From positions 310,001 to 374,000 of the forward strand of contig NZ_JACOPV010000003.1 of NCBI RefSeq assembly GCF_016881005.1: a stretch of DNA of 64,000 nt, written 5' to 3'. Positions 42,884 to 51,862 of the stretch are shown piece by piece. How positions within the stretch are numbered: position 1 is the stretch's first letter; every line of letters starts with the position of its first letter. The notes beneath the pieces are model-generated. The model ran no database searches, was not told the origin of the DNA, and saw nothing but the letters and a program-made list of their open reading frames with translations. A program made the position numbers and the translations under genes. The DNA comes from Pseudomonas arcuscaelestis (GTDB lineage Bacteria > Pseudomonadota > Gammaproteobacteria > Pseudomonadales > Pseudomonadaceae).

Positions 42884-43345
42884 TTACGTCGCTGGCATTG
42901 CGGCTGATACCGATTTGATACCAATTTGCAGCTTTTCCAGCTCGCTCCAGTCGGAGCTTGAGTTAATCCAACGCGCATACGTCGACAGCAGCATTTGCAC
43001 GCTGTGGCCGAGCTGTTGGGAGATAAATGCGGGGTTGAGGCCAGACATTGAGCGTATTGTCGCATAGGTGTGGCGACAGTTGTATGGCGGGCGCTAACGA
43101 ATCCCCAGTTCTTTCAGTAGCGGACGCCCTTCATGAAGGAGATCTGAGGTCTGCTCGACGAACTCAGCATTCTTTGATGGCGGAAAAATGAACGGTGACG
43201 CCGTGAACCGTCCGTTTCCTTTCCTCCGTCGCTAGTCCCAGGCGAATTCAAGTGCACGTAAGCCCCCTGCGTCGAGCAGCACGAACCGGCCTTTGTCGGT
43301 ATGGGTGCGCTCGACCACTTAACCCTGCGTGACGGTGCGCCTTAT
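42884..43345 (-). pseudogene. Decayed tyrosine recombinase (integrase) C-terminal half
   Basis: One frame on the minus strand reads V-V-E-R-T-H-T-D-K-G-R-F-V-L-L-D, later P-F-I-F-P-P-S-K-N and R-P-P-Y-N-C-R-H-T-Y-A-T, then Q-Q-L-G-H-S and S-T-Y-A-R-W. These include the R-H-x-x-x-T, G-H-S and Tyr elements of tyrosine recombinases. The frame holds three in-frame stops (TAA before V-V-E-R, TAG after F-A-W-D, TAG before R-P-P-Y) and lacks the N-terminal half. It marks the left edge of the accessory stretch. Confidence 0.85.
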
Positions 43346-43432
43346 ATGGGGTGATCTTCTTTTCCTGACAATGTGTGCGTTTTTTGGGGGCGGTGGGGCG
43401 CCGGGGTTTGGATAATTCCTACGCCAATGAAT

Positions 43433-44812
43433 TCAATAGAATAGCCTCGGCTCGGGAGAAGCAAGCAAACTGGCCAGTTTGGTGAGGGCAAACTTCAGTT
43501 CAACGCGGCTCGGTGACATCAGCGCGATTCGTACCCCGCTAGTGGCGGTCGTACGCTGAGCGAGGAATTGGCTGCCGCTAACCACCATTACACCATGAGC
43601 GCGGGCTAGGTTGGCGAACTCATCGCAGCTCCAAGGTGCTGGCAACTCCAGCCAGATATGGAAACTGTTGGGCTGAGTGCGAATCTGATAACCGCCAAGA
43701 ATCTCCTTGACTATTTGTTGTCGCGCAGCGGCTTCCTGTTGCTGCAATTTGACTAATTGATCGCCCATGCCGTTGTTTATCAAGTTGCTGGCAAGCTGCG
43801 CCATCATCGGCGAAGGCATCCACACGCTGCTACGCACCATGGACGACAAGCGCGAGAGCGTTTCAGGCGGGGCATACAGGTAACCGATACGTAGTGCCGG
43901 CAGAATGCTCTTCGACAGGCTCGTCAGATAGATCGATCGTTCAGGTGCGTAGGCCGAGATCGGCATGTCAGTTGGTTGAGATTCCAGAAATCCATAAATG
44001 TCATCATCAATGATGAAGACATCATATTCGCGGGCAATCTGTGCAATAGCCTCACGTCTCTGCGGTGGCATGACTGAGTTGGTGGGGTTTTGGTGGGTGG
44101 TTACACAGATCAGTAACGCCGGGCGGTGTTCAATGCAAGCCGCGCGGAAGGCCTCCGGGAGTAGCCCGAACTCATCTATCTTTACGCCCATTAAGCGCCG
44201 ATCAAGGCTGTGAGCTAAGGAGATGATTCCTGGATAGCAATGTTCTTCGCAGAGAATAACGTCGTTCGTTTTCGATAGGCTGCTAATCGCCACCAGCAAA
44301 CCATGCTGCGCGCCGGAGGTGAGCACGATCTGCTGCCACTTTGCCTTCGGCAGGCTGCGCTGCACCCAGCGGGCCCCGGCCTGCTTATGCACTGCGTGTC
44401 CGCCATCACTTGTGTAGTCCAGTACGCGGCTCAAGTCTGACTGTGCAAGGTCAATTATTGACTCCCGCAACCATTCCCCAATGCCAGCGTCGTTAGGCTT
44501 GATGATTGACAAGTCTATTGGTGCGCTTTCTTCGGCAGCGCATTTGTCTATCGCCGGCGGACTTGCCTTGACTTGTGCAGGCCGAACGAAAGTCCCGCGA
44601 CCTACCTCTCCAATCACTAATCCACGTTTAGCCGCTTCGTCATAGGCACGGCCAATGGTACCGGGCGTGACCTTCATGACTTCAGCAAGATCCTTGAGTG
44701 TGGGGAGTCGCTCATTAGCTCTCAGTCGCCCGGAATTGATGTCCTGTTCCAAAGCGTCGGCAATCATTAAGTAAACCGGTTGCACAGGGTCGCTGTATTG
44801 AGGAAACCACAT
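43433..44812 (-). CDS. MocR/PdxR-type GntR regulator with aminotransferase domain
   Basis: The 459-residue protein has an N-terminal GntR winged helix (Y-L-M-I-A-D-A-L-E-Q-D-I, then V-T-P-G-T-I-G-R-A-Y-D-E-A) and a fold-type I aminotransferase domain with the PLP lysine in S-L-S-K-S-I-L-P-A-L-R-I-G-Y. ATG 44812 follows AGGTG and gives the usual MocR N-terminus; a frame extension to 44935 exists. It is divergent from the oxygenase-permease-dehydrogenase genes, which it probably regulates. It appears intact while two of the three neighbours are broken. Confidence 0.85.
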   Translation of the reverse strand: MWFPQYSDPVQPVYLMIADALEQDINSGRLRANERLPTLKDLAEVMKVTPGTIGRAYDEAAKRGLVIGEVGRGTFVRPAQVKASPPAIDKCAAEESAPIDLSIIKPNDAGIGEWLRESIIDLAQSDLSRVLDYTSDGGHAVHKQAGARWVQRSLPKAKWQQIVLTSGAQHGLLVAISSLSKTNDVILCEEHCYPGIISLAHSLDRRLMGVKIDEFGLLPEAFRAACIEHRPALLICVTTHQNPTNSVMPPQRREAIAQIAREYDVFIIDDDIYGFLESQPTDMPISAYAPERSIYLTSLSKSILPALRIGYLYAPPETLSRLSSMVRSSVWMPSPMMAQLASNLINNGMGDQLVKLQQQEAAARQQIVKEILGGYQIRTQPNSFHIWLELPAPWSCDEFANLARAHGVMVVSGSQFLAQRTTATSGVRIALMSPSRVELKFALTKLASLLASPEPRLFY

Positions 44813-45208
44813 AGGTAAAACACCTAGATCCATATGAATGTCAATCGTAGCATGAATGGATTGAAGGGCGTAATCGCAAGGAGCTAGAGGCGTTTTGAGC
44901 GTACTTTCTTGCAGCGGCGCCACAGAATTTAGCATGACGTCATTTCTAGTGATTCCGCGTCAAAAATAAAAAACGTATAAAAACAAAGGCTTAGTGAGTC
45001 GTATTCTAATGATAAAGGGTTGACGACAGAAATAAATTGAATTAAGTGCATCGATGTAATTAGAATAATTGAATCGATGCAAGATGCGAATAGTATCGAT
45101 GTATTGTGGGTTTTCACATGAGTGGAATGTGAACTGGAAGATAAAAACAACACGTGCCGTCCTCCAATCAAGCGCGACGAGCACCGAAACTATGGATATT
45201 AAGTTGAG
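44813..45208. other. AT-rich divergent intergenic region of the island
   Basis: About 395 bases, clearly AT-rich compared with the rest of the window, between the MocR-type regulator and the oxygenase gene. No gene is convincing. It must hold divergent promoters and the MocR operator, which I cannot pick out. Confidence 0.5.
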
Positions 45209-46234
45209 ATGGAAAGCGCACAGCACAAGCAGGCCACAGAGGTAGTGACAACGTTGGAGATCCGCCTGCCATGGGTGATTTCCAGCGCATGGCAAGCGGT
45301 GTTAAGCCAAACCCCGTTAGATTTTGAGGCCACCTAGGATATTTATTTTCAGCTCAAGGAGCAGGCACAGGACGTAATTGGCGGTCAGTTGGTTCGCCAG
45401 ATCCGTACATTTATCGAAGAACCAGCTATTACCTCTATGGTAATAAGGAACTGCCCGCGAGACCGTGACATTCCACCGACGCCTTACTCTGGAGTGTTGA
45501 GTCCGAAAAGCACACCTATCGCCTGCCTGGTTAGCCTTTCGTTGCAGAGTCTGCTGGGTATCCACCCCGTGGTATACGAGGGGGAAAATGATGGGCGCTT
45601 GTTCCGTCATGTGATCCCGTCACGCACATCTTCTAGCCAGAAAAGCTCTCATGGCTCACGTCTACGTTTCTCCTATCATGTAGATAATCCTGATTTACCG
45701 TTGTCATCTGAGGCTGTCGACAACATTTCGTGTTGTCCGGAGTATTTGTCATTTTTCGGCATGCGTTGCGATCCGAGAATTAACACCACACTCGTCAACC
45801 TTGACGACGTGCTCGGTAGTCTTCCGGCCTCGATTATAAATGAGCTTACCTACCCGAATTTTGAAGTGCGGCGTCCGGATTCTTTCGCCACTAATCGCCG
45901 CTCGACGCCAAACTTAGCGGTGTTGGTTCGAGGATTATCCAATGAGTGGCTATGTCGTTTTGACAGCGAAAACACATACGGCATGACCGCTTCCGCAGCG
46001 CGTGCGCTTGACGCTCTGCGAATACTGCTAGAAACCAGAAAGTTCGATAAGCCGCACCTGTTGCTCCCTGGCGATTTCATGATCTTCAAAAATCAGCGGG
46101 TGCTCCACGCCCGGGATGGTTTTGAACCGCAGAACGACGGAGCAGATCGTTGGCTGCTCCGTTTGTTCGCAGTTAATGATCTGAGCCGAGTCTGCTTGGC
46201 GCGTGCAGATCACCTGTATGAAATTATTTCCTGA
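45209..46234 (+). pseudogene. Fe(II)/2-oxoglutarate oxygenase (clavaminate-synthase/TauD-like) with in-frame TAG
   Basis: The open frame from ATG 45209 reads L-E-I-R-L-P-W-V-I-S-S-A, meets TAG at 45335-45337 (codon 43), and continues Y-F-Q-L-K-E-Q-A-Q-D to 46234. The remaining 299 codons are open. The iron ligands appear as H-V-D in S-Y-H-V-D-N-P-D and a distal His in R-V-L-H-A-R-D, with the 2-oxoglutarate-binding Arg in R-W-L-L-R. Such enzymes hydroxylate free amino acids or small acids. A restart at TTG 45389 is possible but would lose the N-terminus. It is probably a recent pseudogene. Confidence 0.7.
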
Positions 46235-46261
46235 CTAAATACTTATTAATAGAGCACTGCT

Positions 46262-47047
46262 ATGGAACTGCTAGGAGCTTATTGGGCTGAACATTGGGTC
46301 TTTGCAATTTTGTTGCTAGGCGCCATCGCCTTTGTCGCCGGTTTTGTCGATAGCATCGCGGGCGGTGGTGGATTATTTTTGGTGCCGGGTTTTCTACTGG
46401 TTGGTCTGCCACCACAAGTTGCTTTAGGGCAGGAAAAGGTGGTCAGTACTTTGGGGACGCTTGCGGCAATCAGGAACTTTCTGGCCAATAGCCGGATGGT
46501 ATGGAAAGTGGCGCTTATAGGTGTCCCGTTTTCGCTACTGGGCGCGTATTTGGGGGCCCATTTGATTGTGTCGATTCCACAGGAGACTGTTGGCAAGATC
46601 ATTCTTGCCTTGATCCCCTTTGGTATTCTAATTTTTCTTACCCCCAAGGACCGGCCGGTACAGGAGCATGTCTTGACGGATGGCATGCTGTTTACAGTGG
46701 TGCCACTGACCTGCTTGGTCATTGGCTTCTATGATGGCTTCTTCGGGCCAGGCACAGGAAGTATGTTCATTATTGCGTTTCACTACTTACTGAAAATGGA
46801 CCTGGTCTCGAGTTCAGCCAACTCCAAGACCTTCAACTTCGCTTCGAATATCGGCGCACTGGTGGCATTTGTTATGGCCGGGAAAGTGATGTATTTGCTG
46901 GCACTGCCGTTAGTGGCTTGCAACATTCTTGGCAATCACCTGGGTAGTGCGTTGGCAATTCGCAAAGGCAGTGATGTCGTGCGCAAAGCACTGGTATTTT
47001 CGATGGTCTGCTTATTCGCCAGTCTTGGCGTGAAATACCTGGCCTGA
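46262..47047 (+). CDS. TauE/SafE (TSUP) family permease
   Basis: The 261-residue protein has about eight hydrophobic helices and the TSUP pattern: F-V-A-G-F-V-D-S-I-A-G-G-G-G near 24-37 and F-Y-D-G-F-F-G-P-G-T-G near 157-167. Family members export sulfite, sulfoacetate or other small anions. It lies 27 bases after the oxygenase frame and 24 bases before the dehydrogenase, so the three form a putative operon. The gene is intact. Confidence 0.88.
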   Translation: MELLGAYWAEHWVFAILLLGAIAFVAGFVDSIAGGGGLFLVPGFLLVGLPPQVALGQEKVVSTLGTLAAIRNFLANSRMVWKVALIGVPFSLLGAYLGAHLIVSIPQETVGKIILALIPFGILIFLTPKDRPVQEHVLTDGMLFTVVPLTCLVIGFYDGFFGPGTGSMFIIAFHYLLKMDLVSSSANSKTFNFASNIGALVAFVMAGKVMYLLALPLVACNILGNHLGSALAIRKGSDVVRKALVFSMVCLFASLGVKYLA

Positions 47048-47071
47048 TTTTCTGATAAAGGGAATAACAGC

Positions 47072-47825
47072 ATGCGAACCGCATTGGTGACCGGCGCTTC
47101 TGCCGGATTTGGTAAAGCCATCTGTCATCGACTTATTGCCGAGGGCTAGGCGGGTCGTCGGTGGCGCGCGCCGGATGGACAAACTCTTGCTCCTGAGACA
47201 AGAACTTGGTGAGAATTTTATACCGCTGGCGTTGGATGTTACAGACTTAGCATCAATCGATAAGATGTTCGAGAAAATGCATGAGGCCTCGTTGTCCATT
47301 GATGTTTTGGTGAACAACGCAGGGTTGGCGCTGGGTGTTGAGCGTGCCCAACATTGCAATGTACAGAACTGGGAGCAAATGATCGCCACCAACATTACCG
47401 GCCTTGCCTTGATTACCCATCGCATCTTGCCACGGATGGTTGCTGCTAACAGCGGACTGATCATCAATATTGGATCGGTCGCCGGTACCTACCCTTATCC
47501 TGGCGGTAACGTGTATGGCGCCAGCAAGGCTTTCGTCAAACAGTTCAGCTTGAATCTGCGTGCCGACTTGGCCGGAACGCAAATACGGGTTACCAATATC
47601 GAGCCTGGTCTGTGTTCAGGAACGGAATTTTCAGTGGTGCGACTACTTGGCAACATGGACGCGGTCGATGCGCTGTACAAGGATGTGCAAGCCATCCGCC
47701 CTGAGGATATAGCCAACACTGTGCTTTGGATCGCTCAGCAACCTGAGCATCTAAATATCAACACCATCGAGATGATGCCGACGGCACAGAGCTGCGCGGC
47801 ACTCAATGTTGCACGCGACTTGTAG
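47072..47825 (+). pseudogene. Short-chain dehydrogenase (YdfG-like), frameshifted
   Basis: Frame 1 from ATG 47072 gives the Rossmann start M-R-T-A-L-V-T-G-A-S-A-G-F-G-K-A-I and stops at TAG 47147-47149 after L-I-A-E-G. The next frame resumes at once with R-V-V-G-G-A-R-R-M-D-K-L and runs to 47825 with N-N-A-G, the Tyr-Lys pair in Y-G-A-S-K-A-F and N-I-E-P-G. One extra base near 47148 explains both the stop and the shift. Intact relatives oxidise 3-hydroxy acids such as serine with NADP+. Confidence 0.85.
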
Positions 47826-48396
47826 AGGGAGCAAAGGCACAACAAAATTTTGGCGGTTGACCCATGAGGTGCTCTGCTGGAAATTCAGATTTGTCTTAAA
47901 GATCTTGAGTGAGGCGTCAGTTAGTGTTTGTGCGCTCGCCCGACAAATGGGTTCTTTACCGATGCAAGGATTGCGGGGCCCTGCGTCGGGCGAGCAGCTT
48001 CAATCAGCCAGCAGTGCTCCTGCAGGGGGGGGCTGACGTTGACGGCGGCGGGCAACACATGAAACTCGCGGGGTGAAGACCGGTATGTCTATCACCAAAG
48101 AGTACTCAATCGTAATCAGCGGTGATGCCCAGATGAGCTATTGATGCACATCAGAGGCGCGCTACGCGTTCAACACAGGCTCCATTCAAAGCAGGCTGAA
48201 ATGTCTCAGCGCAGGGATCGCGAAAAGCTCAAGCCCAAGCAACAAAAAGCCCGCACAAAAAAGGCGGGCTAAAAAGTTTCAAGAGGAGTAGGGGAGACTA
48301 TGCACCGAGGCTTGTGAAAGGTTCGTGAACGCATTTGCCTGGCACGCTGTCATCCACGGCTATTCAGATAGAAATCCGCCGCTATCAGCCGACTGC
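47826..48396. other. Non-coding stretch at the right edge of the island
   Basis: About 570 bases without a convincing gene. A short plus-strand stretch near 47870-47950 reads L-K-I-L-S-E-A-S-V-S-V and A-L-A-R-Q-M, resembling the helix-turn-helix start of IS3/IS66-type transposase OrfA, possibly a fossil. A minus-strand terminator is listed separately. No inverted repeats of an intact IS are seen. Confidence 0.5.
48240..48275 (-). terminator. Intrinsic terminator, minus strand
   Basis: AGCCCGC and GCGGGCT pair around a short A-rich loop; on the minus strand the hairpin is followed by TTTTTGTTGC. It lies about 120 bases past the end of the lipoprotein gene at 48397. Confidence 0.7.
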
Positions 48397-48837
48397 CTAG
48401 CCGGTGCGAATGGCGCCACAGAACAACGGACGGCTGCCGTCTGCCGGGCTGCTGCGAATGAGCAGGGCATAGTCACCTCTAGCCAGATCGCTCAGCGCGA
48501 CCGGTGCCAGGGCCCAATGCTGGGTTCGGGGTGTCAGCGACGGATAATCGACACTATTGGCCTGGTGACTGTTATAGGCAGGCGATGCGCCCAGGTGTTG
48601 GCATGAGCCTGCATAGATAACCGGGTCAAGGCGGCTCGGCACGGCCATATCCTGAGGAACACCACCGACGGTGAGTTTGATGCTGGTCTGATCGCCCACA
48701 GGGCTAAGGGTGGCTCGAGCGATGTGCTCTGCGTTTTGAGAAGTAGCAGTGAGAGGGACATCGACAATCCGGGCGTTGCTTGCACAACCAGAAATTGCCC
48801 CTGCTGCTACCAACGCCAGCCAAGATATTCTGTTCAT
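48397..48837 (-). CDS. Hypothetical lipoprotein, 146 residues
   Basis: The N-terminus is a lipoprotein signal with lipobox A-I-S-G-C near residue 17. The mature part is soluble with several beta-type stretches (A-T-L-S-P-V-G-D-Q-T-S-I-K-L-T-V-G-G-V-P) and two cysteines (G-S-C and L-F-C-G) that could form a disulfide. No family is recognised. ATG 48837 follows GGAGATCTG; GTG 48840 is adjacent. It is probably anchored in the outer membrane. Confidence 0.7.
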   Translation of the reverse strand: MNRISWLALVAAGAISGCASNARIVDVPLTATSQNAEHIARATLSPVGDQTSIKLTVGGVPQDMAVPSRLDPVIYAGSCQHLGASPAYNSHQANSVDYPSLTPRTQHWALAPVALSDLARGDYALLIRSSPADGSRPLFCGAIRTG

Positions 48838-49141
48838 CACAGATCTCCTGCATTGAGGTGCGTTGATTTCGTCCCCCCTATGAAGTCTAGTGATCTGCTT
48901 GTGGCGCGGCGTCTGGCTGATGGGTGGTCAAATAGATCGCTTGGTCTTCCAGAACAGGCACACCATCACAAGAAAAAACAGCGTACCGGTGGATATTTCT
49001 TGATCGAATCACCTGCGAATGCCTTGAAGAAAAACCCATATTCCTCCCGCGACCACTCGTCCAGTTCCGGGCACTTGATATGTCGCGCTTTCTCTCATGT
49101 GTATGTGCGGACTTCCCGCGCGACTGCAGAGGATAAACAGC
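48838..49141. other. Intergenic region without recognised features
   Basis: About 300 bases between the lipoprotein gene and the small acidic gene. No coding sequence, repeat or hairpin stands out. Confidence 0.5.
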
Positions 49142-49342
49142 ATGGATATTGATGAAAATGCACCCGGCAACACATCCCAGCAGGGTGTAGGCGGCAAAGC
49201 GGACAACGAGACCGGTCATGATCCCAAGCACAAAGAAGGCGAGATTCCGTTGCCCGCCGATGATCAAGCGCCTGTCGACAAGGAACTGGCCGATGTAGAA
49301 GCCAACAACTCGGTGTCCAGCGAGCACCCTGAGCCACGCTGA
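49142..49342 (+). CDS. Small acidic hypothetical protein, 66 residues
   Basis: ATG 49142 follows AGAGGATAA. The protein is strongly acidic and hydrophilic (D-I-D-E-N-A-P-G, later P-A-D-D-Q-A-P-V-D-K-E-L-A-D-V-E) with no membrane span, and is probably disordered. A longer antisense reading frame covers the same DNA, but it lacks a ribosome binding site and its composition is atypical, so the plus-strand gene is preferred. No family is recognised. Confidence 0.55.
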   Translation: MDIDENAPGNTSQQGVGGKADNETGHDPKHKEGEIPLPADDQAPVDKELADVEANNSVSSEHPEPR

Positions 49343-49422
49343 GTTGAAGTAGCCGGCCCGGTACTTATGGCTCCGGTGCCGGCGGTTCTGGGATTTTGAC
49401 GTCCACCCACCGTGAATGTGGT

Positions 49423-49941
49423 TCAGGACGAGCTCTGATGCTCAACGCCGAACTGCTTGCGAAACCACTCCTCGAGCATGGCCTTCTCGGCATACAGTCG
49501 ATCGCTGTTGGCACTGCGCCCCGGGCGTTGCAAGTAGAACTTGTCGGTGACCCGCGCATCGGCCTGACTTAACGGCTGGCCTTGTTGCGAGAGCACGTAG
49601 TGCAGGTCAATACTTGGCCACGTGATATCACGCATGAAGCGAATGCTGTAGGTCTGCGGGTGCCACGGCTCGTAGCGACCGGCCAAGTCGATATCGCGGA
49701 TATCGATACGCAAGGTTTGGCCTGGGGGCAAATAGCGCTTGCCCAGTGTCTGCAGGTAACTGCGTAGCTCCTTCATCACCTGCTGGTCGGCGCCGCGCTC
49801 ATAGCCATTGCTGTCCAGGCTGGCATCGCGAAAGTGTTCGGGGTTGTCGTAGATGACCTCCACCGAAGGGGCAGGAGGTGTTTGAGCCAGGCTGCTTGTG
49901 GCGGCTAAGCTCAAGGCGACAAAGATCAATACCGGGCGCAT
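49423..49941 (-). CDS. DUF3016 family periplasmic protein
   Basis: The 172-residue protein has a signal peptide (to about 19) and the DUF3016 pattern: V-E-V-I-Y-D-N-P-E-H-F-R-D, then L-R-I-D-I-R-D-I-D-L-A-G-R-Y-E-P-W and R-F-M-R-D-I-T-W-P. Function is unknown. It is a single gene with its own start behind GAGGTGAATC. Confidence 0.85.
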   Translation of the reverse strand: MRPVLIFVALSLAATSSLAQTPPAPSVEVIYDNPEHFRDASLDSNGYERGADQQVMKELRSYLQTLGKRYLPPGQTLRIDIRDIDLAGRYEPWHPQTYSIRFMRDITWPSIDLHYVLSQQGQPLSQADARVTDKFYLQRPGRSANSDRLYAEKAMLEEWFRKQFGVEHQSSS

Positions 49942-50018
49942 GATTCACCTCAAGGTGCGAGTCTGTGCACAGCTTTTATTGTACGCCTGCCAGGGATGGT
50001 GGGTTAGGGGAGAACAGG

Positions 50019-50702
50019 GTGAGTCGTATCGAGCAGTTTGCCATTAACCGGCAAGGTAGGGATTACGCCGTGGGCGATATTCACGGTCACTTCGAGCGTC
50101 TGCAAGCACAGCTGTCAGCGATCGGTTTCGATCCGGCAGTGGACCGATTGTTCAGCGTGGGGGACCTGGTCGATCGTGGCCCGCAATGCCCCCAGGTCCT
50201 GCAGTGGCTCGACCAGCCATGGTTCCACGCCGTGCAAGGTAACCACGAAGCGCTGGCGGTGACTCATGTCGGTGGCGGATGGCTGGATTATGATCAGTAC
50301 CGCGCCGCTGGCGGTGGCTGGTTTCTCGACCTGCCGGACAGCGAGCAAGCGCGTTTCGCCGAGCGGTTTGCGCGCATGCCCTTGGCCCTGGAAGTGCAGA
50401 CGTCTGCTGGCCTGGTCGGCTTGCTGCATGCCGACTGCCCGTGCGTCAGCTGGTCCGATATGTGCGACCAGCTGCAGCGCCAGGCGCCCCATGAGTTGCA
50501 GGAATACTGCCAATGGTCGCGTCGGCGTCTGAAGACCGATGACGAGCGGCCGATTGCCGGATTGCGCGCTTTGATCGTTGGCCATACACCGCTGAGCGAA
50601 GTGCGGGTTTTGGGCAACATCTGGCATATCGATACGGGTGGCTGGAACCGTGGCCACTTCAGTTTGCTGGCATTGGACACCTTGAGTTTGGCCAACGCGT
50701 AG
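50019..50702 (+). CDS. PPP-family serine/threonine phosphatase (PrpA/PrpB-like)
   Basis: The 227-residue metallophosphoesterase has the three signature blocks G-D-I-H-G (about 19-23), G-D-L-V-D-R-G (about 47-53) and G-N-H-E (about 76-79), plus the distal histidines in H-A-D and G-H-T-P. These bind two metals and match bacterial PrpA/PrpB and lambda phosphatases. The GTG start at 50019 follows AGGGGAGAA; a longer frame from 49965 lacks a comparable site. It is probably cytoplasmic with an unknown phosphoprotein target. Confidence 0.88.
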   Translation: MSRIEQFAINRQGRDYAVGDIHGHFERLQAQLSAIGFDPAVDRLFSVGDLVDRGPQCPQVLQWLDQPWFHAVQGNHEALAVTHVGGGWLDYDQYRAAGGGWFLDLPDSEQARFAERFARMPLALEVQTSAGLVGLLHADCPCVSWSDMCDQLQRQAPHELQEYCQWSRRRLKTDDERPIAGLRALIVGHTPLSEVRVLGNIWHIDTGGWNRGHFSLLALDTLSLANA

Positions 50703-50848
50703 CGGGCAGGCGCCAACCTTTGGCGCACGGGCATGATCGCCCCGCCTCGGTGCTGCACCGTCAAACGCACAGTTTTGCTGCCCAACTGTACCTTGACGTG
50801 ATGGCGCTCAGACTGGAATCTGCCGACTCGAGCCGTTGGAGATTGTTG

Positions 50849-51475
50849 ATGGACCTGTCGTTACTCGCGCTGTTCGTTCCCGCCTGCTTCGCCTTGAACA
50901 TGGCGCCGGGGCCAAACAATCTGTTGTCACTCAACAATGCCAGCCGTTACGGTTTGCGTACTGCCTGCGTCGCCGGGGTTGGTCGGCTGCTGGCCTTTGC
51001 GGGGATGATCTTGCTTGCAGCAATGGGGCTTGCGGTGGTGTTGCACACCAGCGAGTACCTGTTCCTCACCATCAAGGTGGTGGGTGCGATCTACCTGTTT
51101 TATATCGCCTGGCAGCTGTGGCGGGCGCCTGTTGGTCAAAGCGGGCCGGCAGGTGAGTACAAGGGCGGCGTGCTGCGCCTGGGGCGCCAGGAGTTTTTCG
51201 TTGCCGCGGGTAACCCCAAGGCGATTCTGATTTTCACCGCGTTTTTGCCGCAGTTTGTCCAGATGAATAGTCCAGTGCCAGTCTCTGAGCAATTTGTCTG
51301 GCTGGGCGGTTTGTTCTTGCTGCTGGAATGGGCCGCCATTGCAATTTACGCCTGGCTCGGGGCCTATCTGCAACGTTGGTTCAATCAGCCTGGACCGCGG
51401 CGTTTGTTCAATCGTGTCAGCGCCACACTGCTCGGCTGCGCCGGGATCGGTTTGCTGGCGGCACGCCGGGCTTAG
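50849..51475 (+). CDS. LysE/RhtB family amino acid exporter
   Basis: The 208-residue membrane protein has six predicted helices and the family motif near the N-terminus: F-A-L-N-M-A-P-G-P-N-N (about 13-23), then G-R-L-L-A-F-A-G-M, and A-A-G-N-P-K-A-I-L-I-F-T-A-F-L-P-Q-F near 119-136. LysE-type carriers export amino acids or derivatives. ATG 50849 follows GGAG. The substrate is not shown. Confidence 0.88.
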   Translation: MDLSLLALFVPACFALNMAPGPNNLLSLNNASRYGLRTACVAGVGRLLAFAGMILLAAMGLAVVLHTSEYLFLTIKVVGAIYLFYIAWQLWRAPVGQSGPAGEYKGGVLRLGRQEFFVAAGNPKAILIFTAFLPQFVQMNSPVPVSEQFVWLGGLFLLLEWAAIAIYAWLGAYLQRWFNQPGPRRLFNRVSATLLGCAGIGLLAARRA

Positions 51476-51601
51476 CCACCGCAAGACGGGGTTGTAGGCA
51501 CTTATAGACAAAGGGTCTGAGAGCGTTGCGGGAAATGTCCTAGGCTTGTGGCTGGACCGGGCACACGGATCGCTGCCCACCTTCGCCAAGGAGACGTCAC
51601 C

Positions 51602-51862
51602 ATGCTCTCGACCCTGGAGTTGCGCAACATTATTGAATGCAGTTTTCTGCCCGTACGCTGCCAATGCACACTGGCCGCTGATCGATCCCTTACGGTCAAG
51701 GTGTTTGATCGAACCTGCGAACGGGTCGACCTGCTGGTTACTGGTATCGGTGCCGAGCAGTTGACCAGCAGCCGGGCGATTTCCAATCTGATCGCAGGCT
51801 TGCGCAACGATCTCGACGACCAGCGCCAGCTGTACGCAGGGCGTCGGCGCGACAGCCTTTAG
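51602..51862 (+). CDS. DUF1652 small protein
   Basis: The 86-residue protein has the DUF1652 pattern common in pseudomonads: L-R-N-I-I-E-C-S-F-L-P-V-R-C-Q-C near 8-23 and a C-terminal helix with L-I-A-G-L-R-N-D. Function is unknown. ATG 51602 follows AAGGAGACG. The stop overlaps the convergent parvulin stop by four bases. Confidence 0.85.
   Translation: MLSTLELRNIIECSFLPVRCQCTLAADRSLTVKVFDRTCERVDLLVTGIGAEQLTSSRAISNLIAGLRNDLDDQRQLYAGRRRDSL

Noticed and set aside
42884..47149. TAG as a recoded sense codon in the island
   Set aside because: The recombinase has TAA as well as TAG stops and the dehydrogenase is also frameshifted, so ordinary decay explains the stops; no suppressor or Pyl-type genes are seen.
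49097..49327. Antisense open frame across the small acidic gene
   Set aside because: It has no ribosome binding site and an improbable composition; the plus-strand gene has a good site and a natural start.
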